This document shows positions 53,311-62,790 of a stretch of 64,000 nucleotides of DNA, piece after piece. A program made the position numbers and the translations under genes. Under the pieces are notes generated by a model. It did no database searches. It was given only the letters and a program-made list of their open reading frames with translations, and was not told the origin of the DNA. The stretch lies in the NCBI RefSeq assembly GCF_014839805.1, contig NC_051116.1:7793556-7857555 (forward strand). The letters are read 5' to 3'. Source of the stretch: Manduca sexta. Taxonomy: Eukaryota; Arthropoda; Insecta; Lepidoptera; Sphingidae. Each line of letters begins with the position of its first letter. Position 1 is the stretch's first letter.

Positions 53311-54230
53311 AGAAACGTTTGTGTAGAACTTTTTTAAAAGTTAACGCTGAATCCGCTGGACTGGGTTTACCTTATCTTATAGTACGAAATAAAAACTTGA
53401 AAAGTATAACATGGTAGTGATTGTTTCAAGTAAACGCAGTTGCGAAATCTATTTCGATGAACGGCACATACATAAAATACGTTTTGGATCAACATATAAG
53501 TGCTAATTATTATCCAGAAACCATAAATGGTTATTTAAAAAAAAACATCCAAGTTGTTGTAATAAATAAAATACGATTTGTAATAATCGCTAGTTATAAT
53601 GAAAGAGACAGTTACAAAAGAAGAAGTAATTTTGCCAGACCATAGCATGAAGTTCGGTTTCACAGATTTTATATCTGCATTCCAATACAAGTCCTCCCCA
53701 AACGGTTGAAGTATTAACACTATTTGACATAAAACACGTCACAGCGTGACACGAACAGTTCCTGTGGGTACAATAAAACGTGAATCATTTCCATAAAACC
53801 GGGCAGTGTGTCACCGTCCCGGTGTCCCGGTGGGGAGATTTACCGGGATTTCATACTGTGTCGCGGTACTGAGGGATTTGTCGCATCGGAAGCGAAATTC
53901 TGTAGTCAACTATAGGTGTTAGAATTGTGACACGGTGTCATTCTGTGGACAGGTTAGTGTACACCGCTAGCGGAGGGTTAATGTGAAGCGATACCTACCG
54001 GCTTACGTTTGCAAACTTTATGTCACTCTGTAGACTGTCTACAGCGCCAGTAAAGGATTTCTATAGGTTAACTTTTGCGATCTTGTCAAATAGAAACTAT
54101 GAATTATATATAAGATTTGTTGACTTCTTTTTTGTGCTATATTTGTAGTTCTTGTGCGTTCGGTCTCCACAGCGAATGCACGCATGCATGTCACGGCCCT
54201 AGGCACACAGTTAAGTGTACACACTTAACT
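53311..54230. other. Gene-free stretch
   Basis: Nothing recognised. Short frames at 53421-53720 overlap on opposite strands. Confidence 0.4.
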
Positions 54231-54427
54231 CATGGTTGTCAATTCAATAGAGGCCTATAAGCGGTCGCGGACATTCCCTGGTCTTCTCCCCTTCTCCCAT
54301 CTTAAGATGATCCCTTCTGCTTCCCCAACACTTCCTTCCCGATTTTCCTCAAGGGCCCTGGAGCCGCTAAGCCGGGGAAACCAGTACACCGTTCGCAGGT
54401 TTCCTTCGTGTAGACTGCAGGGTCAGA
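54231..54427 (+). repeat. Interspersed repeat with twin at 9064
   Basis: 'catggttgtcaattcaatag', 'aggcctataagcggtcgcgg', 'cccatcttaagatgatccct', 'gattttcctcaagggccctg', 'gtagactgcagggtc'. It preserves segments lost in the copy at 9064-9262. The 76-codon frame 54232-54462 is in it. Confidence 0.65.
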
Positions 54428-54924
54428 TACAAAAAAAATGTGTGGGAATTGTATTGGAATAAAAGCTTTTATATTTCATCATACTCTGTTCTATTTGTTT
54501 CCAAAAATATATAAATAAATAAATAACAATATATATGTTGTTTTCCATGATAAAATGTCCTTAGTATTTTGATACAAGAGATAAATGCGTTCGCAGATCT
54601 CTGCAAACATTTGAATGTTTGTTACATGCAAACATCCAAGCATTTGAATCTATCGACCCTCCTAATCCGAAATAAACGTAATCTCTAGAGAGATATCATC
54701 ACTAATTCTAATCTATAACTACGTTTAGAATATAGCCCCTATCGCATCCACAAAGCATCCGCGTTCATCCATTAAACGGAATTAATCGTCATGCGTATTA
54801 ATACGTCGTAATCTGTGTAATCCCCACATTTGACGAGTTAATAGGATCCTGTAATGACGAGTGAGTAGGTCTCAACAACCTTGACGATACACTAAATGTC
54901 TACATCAGATTGTACTCTACAAAA
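54428..54924. other. Gene-free AT-rich stretch
   Basis: Nothing recognised. Confidence 0.4.
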
Positions 54925-55115
54925 ATTGTAGGGATTACTCGCGGCCTCGTGTGAATGTTCTAGAAAAGTTGAATAGTATATTTTTCTGGGACAAAAGTGG
55001 CCTATAATATGTTATCCAGGTCAACTTCTATCCGGATGCCAAATTCATTAACAGTTTCTGAGTTTGATCTTCACAAACATCTAAAATAATTTCGCAAACT
55101 TTCGCATCTCATGTT
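54925..55115 (+). repeat. 'gcttcgc'-class repeat
   Basis: 'actcgcggcctcgtgtgaat', 'atttttctgggacaaaagtg', 'tccggatgccaaattcatta', 'acagtttctgagtttgatct', 'tcacaaacatctaaaa'. Confidence 0.65.
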
Positions 55116-55139
55116 ACTTTGTTAATCCTTACATATGTA

Positions 55140-55335
55140 TTGATATAAGGTCCCTGTCTTTCTGAACGCCATAAACTCAAAAAGTATCGAACGGATTTCG
55201 ATGAAATTTGCTATGGAGATAGTTTGAGACCCAGGGAAGGGTATTGGGTAATTTTTATCCTGGCAAATATATAGCAGAAATTATATCCCCCAAAAAAAAA
55301 ACCCAGACTCGCGTGCGATACCACTAGCAATACCT
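55140..55335 (+). repeat. 'gcttcgc'-class repeat
   Basis: 'gaacgccataaactcaaaaa', 'gtatcgaacggatttcgatg', 'aaatttgctatggagatagt', 'agacccagggaagggtattg', 'cgcgtgcgataccactagca'. It follows the previous member within 25 bp. Confidence 0.65.
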
Positions 55336-55404
55336 GGTATTTTATAAATATGGAATAATATAAATGCCAAAATTTGTCAAGATAGTATGTTCGTTAATCC
55401 AGAA

Positions 55405-55600
55405 ATATACAGAACTGTGGCGAACGGAAAACTTCTTTCCGAAAGAGCACCCGACACGACATACACCCAGGTATTAATACGCATTAAATGCGGAAGCAAA
55501 CTGTTCTAGTGATAATTAGATTCTACATGTTTATGTAGGAAGCCGACAGGGATCGGCTGATATAGACCTTTCGCCATTGGTACATAATGAGACCCTGTCC
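55405..55600 (+). repeat. Repeat-E, near full length
   Basis: 'ggaaaacttctttccgaaag', 'agcacccgacacgacataca', 'gttctagtgataattagatt', 'ctacatgtttatgtaggaag', 'ccgacagggatcggctgata', 'ctttcgccattgg'. Confidence 0.78.
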
Positions 55601-55881
55601 CGGAACAAAAATCCAGGAAAAGATTTTCAAACAAAACCTAGGTATAACACAACAACTTTCTAAATTGGTGGAGTTAGCCCCATCGGTGTCCAATTCGCTT
55701 TCCAATCGTGACGATCTCTGCCTGTCCCTTTGTGTGCACAGATGTGGATGGGTGTCTCATTGCGCGCTATGACGTAATCGATCCCCGATGGAGCTCCGGT
55801 GTACAGAAAGTAAGAGAGGTTGTACACTGGCCGGGAAAACGCGGCGGTTTAATAAACGATCCCAATCAACATTTTTGATGT

Positions 55882-56108
55882 TGCGGATATTTAATGAGGA
55901 AGACAGATTTGCTAATTTGTGCCGAGTGTGGTAAGGTGGAAGATATGTTACATGTCTTAGCGGAATGTGTCCGTTAACGTTAACTGAAAGAGTTACGTTT
56001 AATCTAAAATATAATCTTAACTTATATGAAACAGATATATGTAATTGTATTTTAGCAACCTGTTTGTCTGAAGGAGTAATAACGATGTATAACAGATATT
56101 TATGTTAA
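55882..56108 (+). pseudogene. LINE C-terminal fragment with C-x2-C-x7-H-x4-C motif
   Basis: The plus strand reads 'GYLMRKTDLLICAECGKVED' and 'MLHVLAECVR', then a stop at 55975. Past the stop another frame continues 'LTERVTFNLKYNLNLYETDI' and 'CNCILATCLSEGVITMYNRY' to a TAA at 56106. 'CAECGKVEDMLHVLAEC' is the cysteine/histidine motif after the reverse transcriptase in Jockey- or R1-like LINEs. A frameshift near 55970 joins the two halves. This is a different lineage from the 'VQQWT' fragments. Confidence 0.7.
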
Positions 56109-56424
56109 GTGTCGCTAATTTATAAATGCACCAACGGAATGACATGTGCTGATTGTAAACAAAACCCTCTATAAATATAATAAAGAGAAAAAAAAACGAT
56201 TTGATCCCTAGAATAAACCGATCAAAATAAGTAATTTGTAAACAGGTCAAAAACGGTTTGTTCTGATTGGTCGATTTTCGAGTTATTTATTTATTTATAG
56301 GCAACCAGAAGTTGTTACAATATTAGGTACATAAAAATAAGGCGGCACAACGTCTACTATTAGCGATTGAAAAAAAAACGATTGTGATAGATTGAAATCA
56401 GCCGTGAGTGGTCGTGGTATGGAG

Positions 56425-56474
56425 TGACTGCCTTGATGACGTGGTTGTATTACGTGCGCGGTATGCCATCGCTC
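56425..56474 (+). repeat. SINE-A head fragment
   Basis: 'gactgccttgatgacgtggt', 'tgtattacgtgcgcggtatg', 'ccatcgctc': only the tRNA-like 5' end; it fuses to Repeat-B next. Confidence 0.65.
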
Positions 56475-56600
56475 GGGTAGCAACCACCGTACGCAAGATT
56501 TCCCGTCCATATAGTTTGTCGTGTTCCACGTCAACAGTGTATATCCGGCTACGAACAGGCCGGCATAATTGTGTCAACTAAAAGAGGATAATAACATCTA
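56475..56600 (-). repeat. Repeat-B internal fragment
   Basis: 'gtagcaaccaccgtacgcaa', 'tgtcgtgttccacgtcaaca', 'gtgtatatccggctacgaac', 'aggccggcataattgtgtca'. Confidence 0.75.
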
Positions 56601-57459
56601 ATATGGAGTGAAATTATTAAAAAAAAAAAAAAAACAGTCGGTCAGTGTAAAATCCACGTAAACGCGAAGGGATCCGCGCAAAAGCTTATTAAACGGGGGT
56701 AGATTTCAATCGGCGACGTGCAAACATAACGCGCCCGCGGGTAAGGCGGCGCGCACACTGCGATATTAAAACGCGATTTGGGTGGAATGTGGTGCGATTT
56801 TTTATCGCGATGGGCAGTTATGGACTATTCGTGCGTTTAAAATTTGGTAGGCAATTATTGTTAAATAAAAATTTTAAAATCGCCACGAGTCTTTTAATGT
56901 TTCGTATCTTGACACGCCATAAACTCATACTTTGCGTTTTCGTTCCTAAAATGTCGCTCAGGAATACAATGTAGTGTGCACGAGCCCTAAGGGCGGATTT
57001 ATCTCGTCACGTCTTAATGGCTTAGCGAGTGGCTCAACGCTTGCGAGTGAGCTGTTCTAATCCTCGCACGATACGATATCGATAATGTATATATGTTTGA
57101 TTGCTTTATTGATTGTTTGTTGATTGAATTTGTTGTACGCGGTCTCGTCTCACGCGGTTTTGATTAGCACAGTTCCATGTATGCGTTTGAAATGTGTTTA
57201 GTTCCTGTCACTAGAAACCGTTTCGAAATTAAACTGCGTTGCTAATTTAAATTGCTATTTACATTTGTAATTGATTAGTTGTTTTTTTTTTTTGTTAAAT
57301 GCTCACTTAGATGTTTGTTCGTATATTGAATCTAGTTTGAATACTTATATTGATCTTCATATTATTTGGTAAAGTATATGATTTTATTTTATCTTACTTC
57401 TCATCTAACTAATACTATAAAAGCTAAAAAGTTGTGAAAATGTTTGAATATTTCTTAGC
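56601..57459. other. Unassigned stretch with CG-bearing DNA
   Basis: No gene accepted. 56690-56770 ('ataacgcgcccgcgggtaag', 'gcggcgcgcacactgcgata') and 57000-57080 are locally CG-rich, and 57130-57260 is AT-rich with a T-run. The 61-codon frame 56789-56974 has no domain. Confidence 0.4.
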
Positions 57460-57640
57460 AATAAACATAGAAACAAATGAACGGATTCGGATGAAATTTG
57501 GCAAACGAGTAGACAATGTCTTTGTTTTACATATAGATTTTTATTCCGATAATTTGCTTCTGTGGGAAATCATTGAACGTTTTATTATTTTTATTAAATA
57601 GATTGTTCTGGCGTCGCACGGATGGCGCATTAGATCGCTA
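57460..57640 (+). repeat. 'gcttcgc'-class repeat, degenerate
   Basis: 'caaatgaacggattcggatg', 'aaatttggcaaacgagtaga', 'gataatttgcttctgtggga', 'ttctggcgtcgcacggatgg'. Confidence 0.6.
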
Positions 57641-58144
57641 AAGTTTTTCAAAGATTTTTGTAGTGGGTAAGGCTTTTTACGTGACATCTAGTTTGTATGT
57701 CAGTGAAAACTAGCCTAGAGTAATAACATAAATGAAATTCACATTTGTCGTGTACTAAATTATTTACAAAAAATAGGTTTTAGTTTACACCACTAAAAAC
57801 ATCAATCGGTCATCGCCCTAAATAGTCGACCTTGTCAAAGTCCCCATTCATTTTACATTATGAAATCAGTACAAAATGTTAATTTATAAAAAATATTTTG
57901 TACCTATAATCTAGTTCTGTAAAAAAATCACAGTGAAAAAACGCGATCAATAAAAAATCGCAATCTAATCACGTCAGTGTGAACACGCCTCAGCCGCGGA
58001 GGTGTACGCGCGGTCGGCCGAGGGTTATTAATCGCGGGGACGCGGATTGCAATCAGCGATGTAAACGCGATGGGTTTATCTCAAACGATCTCTATTCGCG
58101 TACACTTATGTCTACTCCATTCACGATGTTCCAATAATCTGAAT

Positions 58145-58570
58145 GTTTAGTTCTTAGTGTGAAACAATGGCGAACGGTGGAATTTCCTGAAAGGGAACAC
58201 CGAAACAACATAACGCTCTTTTAATAAAATAATTACCTATTTTAAAATTGTTAATTTGTGGGAATCGTCTAAAAACTAATTTCTGTTGGCAACCTTTACT
58301 TTTTCTTCTTATTCATGCTATGGGTTTCATTTTTGACCTATCTTTAAAAAGTTAAATTTTATAGCAACTTAAAAAAAAAGGTCGCAAACACAAATTCGTG
58401 TCTTTTACGATTCCCGCAAATTATCAGTTTTGGAACAGGTCATTATTTTGTTAAGAGAGCGATAATATGCATAAATGCGATCTGCAATTAGTTCTGATAA
58501 TTAGACTTTACACCAATTACGAAAGAGAAGCCGGCAGGAATCGAGTTATATGCACCCTTCGCTACTGTTG
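58145..58570 (+). repeat. Repeat-E split by a 248-bp DNA element
   Basis: The left piece (58145-58213) is 'aacaatggcgaacggtggaa', 'tttcctgaaagggaacaccg', 'aaacaacataa'. The right piece (58462-58570) is 'ataatatgcataaatgcgat', 'ctgcaattagttctgataat', 'agagaagccggcaggaatcg', 'cccttcgctactg'. In uninterrupted copies these parts are about 25-30 bp apart. Confidence 0.78.
58214..58461. mobile_element. 248-bp MITE with 24-bp inverted repeats and ATAA duplication
   Basis: The left terminus 'cgctcttttaataaaataat' (58214 on) and the right terminus, read inward as 'cgctctcttaacaaaataat', match at 21 of 24 positions. ATAA flanks both sides (58210-58213 and 58462-58465). It splits a Repeat-E copy. The interior is AT-rich and non-coding. 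I know of no name for it; the superfamily is undetermined. Confidence 0.85.
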
Positions 58571-58724
58571 TGAAACTTGTGTTTATGCAGTCGTTATGCA
58601 GTTTTGTAAATCGCGTGTTATATTTCTATATTTGATTAACGCGGATTCAAGTTACGCTGTTTCGGATTGTGCTTTTTTTCAAAGAGCATATCTTTTAAAC
58701 TATTTAAATCTATACTAAAATTAT

Positions 58725-58990
58725 AAAGCTGAAGAGTTTGTTTGCTTGAACGCGATAATCTCAGAAACTATTGATTCGATTTAAACATTTTTGTTTGTGT
58801 TATATAGCCCAATTATCAACGAATGTTGTAGGTTATATACCATCACGCTATGACCATGAACAGAGGGTCGATGAAAAATTTTACAAAAATTGGGAAAAAT
58901 TATTCCGATAAATTGGAAAGCCGCTGGCAAATATTATATATGACTTAATAAAAATCATTACTTGCTTCGCTGTGGGTAATGAGACGTTTC
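58725..58990 (+). repeat. 'gcttcgc'-class repeat
   Basis: 'attataaagctgaagagttt', 'gtttgcttgaacgcgataat', 'ctcagaaactattgattcga', 'ttatataccatcacgctatg', 'attccgataaattggaaagc'. The start matches 7135 and 46975 but the middle is of the 'catcacgct' subtype. Confidence 0.7.
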
Positions 58991-59316
58991 CACGTATATT
59001 CTATAAATATATTTTTAATTTTTGTTTTTTATCAAAAGGTCTATTTAGATATAGGAGGGATGTGAGGGCTTATTAAGTTTAACATTGAAGTCAATTGGCT
59101 ATGAGCAAACACGTGAGGTTTCGTCCCGAGACGCCTTGACGACTTAGAGGGTTGGAACCACGTTACACAAGCGTATTTGTATTATGTACTTGTGTTTGCT
59201 CGCATCTTCGCTTGCGTGATATTCCTATCTGTATTAAAATATAAACCTAAACCGAATTCGAATTTATTTTTTACTAATAAGGAGATAAGTCACTAATATT
59301 CGCATTTACAAACTTG

Positions 59317-59655
59317 TGAAAAGTAAAGTGTATTCTTTGTGGAATCTCATCTTATTTCATCAGTCTACAACTGTCCACTGCTGAACATAAGCCTCCCCTA
59401 GAGCGCGCCACGTGTGGAATAATCGCTTGTTTTAACGGTGAAGAAAATCTGGCATACCTTAGAAATTTTCTATTAGAATTTTGAGAACGAGAAGGAAAGA
59501 AAAAAGAAAAAAGAAGAAAATCTGGCATACCTGAGAAATTTTCTATAAGAATTTTGAGAAAGTCTGCGAACGGACTGTTAGCGTGGTGGAAAGGCTGTCT
59601 CTCAGTAGTAGAGGCCCGTGCTCGGCAGTGGGACAGTGTATAATACAGTACTGCA
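59317..59655 (+). repeat. SINE-D with nested LINE piece and internal duplication
   Basis: 'gtgtattctttgtggaat' is interrupted by the LINE fragment 59346-59412 and resumes 'aatcgcttgttttaacggtg'. A 47-bp segment then appears twice (59441-59487 and 59514-59560) around a purine run. The normal tail follows: 'agcgtggtggaaaggctgtc', 'ggcccgtgctcggcagtggg', 'acagtgtataatacag'. Confidence 0.82.
59346..59412 (-). pseudogene. Tiny 5'-truncated LINE insertion with target duplication
   Basis: 67 bp. The minus strand codes 'WRALGEAYVQQWTVVD' and a stop, then 'tgatgaaataagatgag'. The same LINE tail as at 36401. It is flanked on both sides by 'tgtggaat' (59338-59345 and 59413-59420), an 8-bp target duplication, and sits inside SINE-D. 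Confidence 0.85.
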
Positions 59656-59815
59656 GTAGCGAAGGGTCATATAACCATATTAATGCCGGCTTCTCTTTGT
59701 GTAGAATCTAATTATCATTAGAACGATTTGAAGACCGCATTCATGTATATTAGTACCTATATGTTGTGACGGATTTTCTTTCGGAAAATCTCACCTTTCG
59801 CCACTGCTATACTGA
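59656..59815 (-). repeat. Repeat-E, near full length
   Basis: 'gtagcgaagggtcatataac', 'taatgccggcttctctttgt', 'gtagaatctaattatcatta', 'gaagaccgcattcatgtata', 'tttcggaaaatctcaccttt'. It directly follows the end of SINE-D. Confidence 0.82.
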
Positions 59816-59924
59816 TATTATAGAATAACAAAAATATGACATATATACGCGCTTTCAATGTAAACGGTTTCATATTAAGCGAATACATTCTTCTCTCGCA
59901 ATATTGACCTATATCTACCATAGA

Positions 59925-60248
59925 TGTATATGTACTACGTACTAACTAGATTTAGCATTGCGAACATTCACTGTGTTCAACTGAATTGAACTGCCATCCA
60001 TTCAAACTGACTTTAGTATGGTTAATATTGACAGCTTGTGGTTGTGTACGGAATGGCGCTCTTGATATAAGAACTCGAGTCTAAGTGTAAACCTGGATTT
60101 GAATAAAAAATATTTGTCAAATAAGTAAAATTGTTTGTTGTTCAAGTGAATAAATAGGTTATAACAGTGACGTTTTGGTTGTCATTTTAGTTCAGATTTA
60201 GAACAAATAGTTTATACGGACGTTCGTGTCTATAGAATATACGTCAAT
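59925..60248 (-). repeat. Unassigned repeat, copy B
   Basis: Minus-strand partner of 43231-43524. On the plus strand: 'gtatatgtactacgtactaa', 'cactgtgttcaactgaattg', 'ctcgagtctaagtgtaaacc', 'cagtgacgttttggttgtca', 'gacgttcgtgtctatagaat', 'atacgtcaat'. The homology ends 26 bp past the stop codon of the open frame at 60274-60570. Confidence 0.75.
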
Positions 60249-60273
60249 GCTCCTTATAAACATAAAAAACAAA

Positions 60274-60570
60274 TTAACTCCTATTTTCGTCAATAAAATC
60301 GTTTAAACCTTCAACATTCACTTCATTGTGATAATCCATGTTTGCGGACGGAGTCACGCGCGCCGGTTTACTTTGCGACGGGTGATTGAAATCTCTCTTT
60401 AATAATGTTGGTTGAAGACTGAGTGGGGGTGGGTAGGGGTCGGAGTTATATCCGTGGTTGGAGTTAAAGTATTTTTGTTTGAAAATGTGTGGACATTGTT
60501 TCTTGATTGATTGTTGGTAGAGATGTTTTGTGCTGTTTTTTTCTGGACAATACAGTGTAGGCTTCTTCAC
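60274..60570 (-). CDS. Unrecognised 98-codon open frame
   Basis: Open from a stop upstream of 60570 to TAA at 60276-60274. The first in-frame ATG is at residue 77, so it would be an internal or terminal exon, or a retroelement remnant. The protein is polar and proline-rich: 'DPYPPPLSLQPTLLKRDF', an acidic end 'NVEGLNDFIDENRS'. Codon choice looks protein-like (CCG, GCG, CGC are used). No domain was recognised. Only 26 bp downstream begins a repeat that also occurs, without the frame, at 43231. That pattern would fit the coding end of a retroelement whose other copy is 5'-truncated; a host exon is the alternative. The acceptor candidates upstream are weak. Confidence 0.3.
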   Translation of the reverse strand: MKKPTLYCPEKNSTKHLYQQSIKKQCPHIFKQKYFNSNHGYNSDPYPPPLSLQPTLLKRDFNHPSQSKPARVTPSANMDYHNEVNVEGLNDFIDENRS

Positions 60571-60734
60571 TAGGTCTAGTTAGATTACACTGTGGTGCTT
60601 CTGATACATTGTAGTCCAAATATTATTCCCAAATGGGAAATACTGGGAAACTACGATTCTGATATAGATGAACAGTCTATATATAAGTAACAAGTGTATA
60701 CTTGGAATGCCCTTTTTATCTACAAACTTTTGCT

Positions 60735-60905
60735 CGTAGCTTCTTTCATGTGAGTTTTTCCGGGGTAGAAGTCCTGCTATATTTATTTCCCGGGATGAAA
60801 AGTAGCCCATGTCCTTCCCAGGACATCAAACTATCTCCATACCAAATTTCATCGATATCCTTTAGGTAGTTTTTGAGTTTATCGCGTTTAGATTTTGTAT
60901 ACGTA
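60735..60905 (+). repeat. 'gcttcgc'-class repeat
   Basis: 'gtttttccggggtagaagtc', 'ctgctatatttatttcccgg', 'gatgaaaagtagcccatgtc', 'ctccataccaaatttcatcg', 'aggtagtttttgagtttatc'. Confidence 0.7.
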
Positions 60906-61803
60906 TGAGAATGTACACTATTTTTTCTTATTTTTTTTTTTCACACTTTCACACTTTGATATTTTAGTTTTATAAGTTGTAATATCTGCTCCTTTGCCAT
61001 AAAAAAATAACATATTTAGTATAAAGATTCATAAAACACCCTTAAAGTTCATAAACTCCCCTCCAATGTTGCATAATTTTCCACTATTTTCCCGCGGAAA
61101 CAGCGCCTCGCGGTGTAGACTTCTAACCGCGCCTTTACACCGTCTACGTGACTTAGCGTGTGGGACGACACAGTTATTGGCTTTCAAGCTGTTAGTTTAG
61201 ACAGGATGGGGGGGGATGTATACAGTAACAGGCTGAAATTGTTTTTTAATAGAAACTAATGGGTTTTTTTGTAAGTACTGTTTTGTAAAGTTAAGTGTTT
61301 TGAAATTTATGTTCTTTTCATTTTATTTATTTGTACTTTATGCATATAAAGGTGGACTTAATACTGAAGGCATTTTCTACCTTGTAATGTTTTAGATATG
61401 TACCCTGTGTTTAAATTATGGTGTCCGGTGGTTAATATTACAAAAATAATTTAAATTGACTTTTGGCACTCAAAAATACCATATACTAAATTAACATAAT
61501 ATAGGCCACTTCTCACCCCGAAAATTTTGCAACGGAACCTTCTATCGAGAAAAAGTCTAAGGCTAAGACTAAAAAAACAGTTCCAAACTAAAATACACAA
61601 TATTTATTCTATACAATAACATCCAGTCAAAGTAAGGTCGCCATAAACAATATTTTACGTATACAATATCCTTACAGTAAATAACCCTCACACCTTAGGG
61701 TCGACCCCACCTGCCGACCCTCGTCATAGGGCTAACGAGTGATCCGTGTTAACACGCGTGCGACTGACGTGTTAGCGCCAGAATATTGTGGTAGGATTAA
61801 CGA
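60906..61803. other. Gene-free AT-rich stretch
   Basis: No gene seen. A G-run ('gggggggat') lies near 61208, and the LINE fragment may extend a little left of 61804. Confidence 0.4.
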
Positions 61804-62049
61804 GTCCTTGAGTATTTCGGCCATATTGCCCGGAAGAATGGTGACAATCTTGAGAAGATAGTTATTACCGGCAAAGTCCAGGGTAAAAGATCTCGGGGGT
61901 GAAGTCCGATGCGCTGGTCGGACCAAATCCGCTCCGCACTTGACAGCAACATGTACGAAGCAATCCACGTTGTAGAGAACCGGCACCATTGGCGCAGTAT
62001 AGTCCGGAATAAAATGATCCGTGTAGGAGGTCACGACACTCAGCATTGA
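61804..62049 (+). pseudogene. LINE C-terminal fragment with one internal stop
   Basis: The plus strand reads 'VLEYFGHIARKNGDNLEKIV', 'ITGKVQGKRSRG', a TGA at 61900-61902, then 'SPMRWSDQIRSALDSNMYEA', 'IHVVENRHHWRSIVRNKMI', 'RVGGHDTQH' and a stop. 82 codons in one frame. The internal TGA sits where related tails have Arg ('RGRSP'), so it is likely a CGA-to-TGA change. The end 'HDxQH' is typical of an insect LINE polyprotein C-terminus. The 171-codon minus-strand frame 61732-62247 is the antisense of this fragment joined to Repeat-B and is not a gene. Confidence 0.85.
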
Positions 62050-62139
62050 GGACGTCGACGCGAGAAGAAGAAGAATATGTGTCGGGTTAGCGACCATCAT
62101 ACCCAAGATGGAACTTGACGTCGTGGCTCTTGTGAGTCT

Positions 62140-62236
62140 TGTTCTGGGATCAGCCTGTGTATATCCGGTTTTGAAGAGCATAATTGTGTCGACTGGCGAG
62201 GGATAATCATCTGTAGTCGATCGATATTCTATTTGA
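62140..62236 (-). repeat. Repeat-B internal fragment
   Basis: 'tgttctgggatcagcctgtg', 'tatatccggttttgaagagc', 'ataattgtgtcgactggcga', 'gggataatcatct', 'cgatattctatttga'. Confidence 0.8.
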
Positions 62237-62261
62237 TACGCTTTCATAGCGCGCCTTTTTT

Positions 62262-62350
62262 ATTGTCTTCGAAGGTAGATGAGTTAACGGCCCACCTGAT
62301 GGTAAGTCACCTTCGCCCATGGACGTCGGCACTGTCAGAGCTGCGATCAA
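62262..62350 (-). repeat. Diverged SINE-like end
   Basis: 'tttattgtcttcgaaggtag', 'acggcccacctgatggtaag', 'tcaccttcgcccatggacgt', 'cggcactgtcagagctgcga'. Related to 38810-39010. Confidence 0.5.
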
Positions 62351-62578
62351 GTCGTTGTCTATTTACTACTAACTTTTTTAATCCTCGGTTATAGGACATA
62401 TCAAAACGTCAAAGTAACACCATGGGAGGAACTTATAGAGTGCACAAGTTTGTGATAAAATGACCTTAAGTTAGGTGCAAATGATCTTACCATCAGCTGC
62501 AGTGGAGTCATTTGACCGTGCTCCTATAGAAACAGTTTCTCTAGGTTTTACAATATTAGTAAGATATCATGGAAACTT

Positions 62579-62790
62579 CAGTGGCGCAGTCGTTGCGGAT
62601 GGACCGTCCCGATCAGTTTCTCTAGGTCGAGTAAAGTGATACTAGGTTTTTCTGCTCAGTATTTGGAATTTATTTCCCGTGTCGCGAGCCCCATCACATC
62701 ATGGGACAGAATTCACACGGCGACAACTGGGAGCATTAGTTTCGCCTCACGCTGTGATAAACGGCGTGAGTGTAGATAAAATATCATTGG
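62579..62790 (+). repeat. SINE-A, degenerate
   Basis: 'cttcagtggcgcagtcgttg', 'gtaaagtgatactaggtttt', 'tctgctcagtatttggaatt', 'ccccatcacatcatgggaca', 'ttagtttcgcctcacgctg'. Box B is lost. Confidence 0.75.

Noticed and set aside
54480..54535. 'aataaataaataacaatat' as a poly(A) signal region
   Set aside because: Simple AT-rich repeat without a gene end nearby.
61732..62247. 171-codon minus-strand open frame
   Set aside because: It is the antisense of a LINE C-terminus (plus strand 61804-62049) joined to a Repeat-B fragment; the plus-strand frame gives the recognisable protein.
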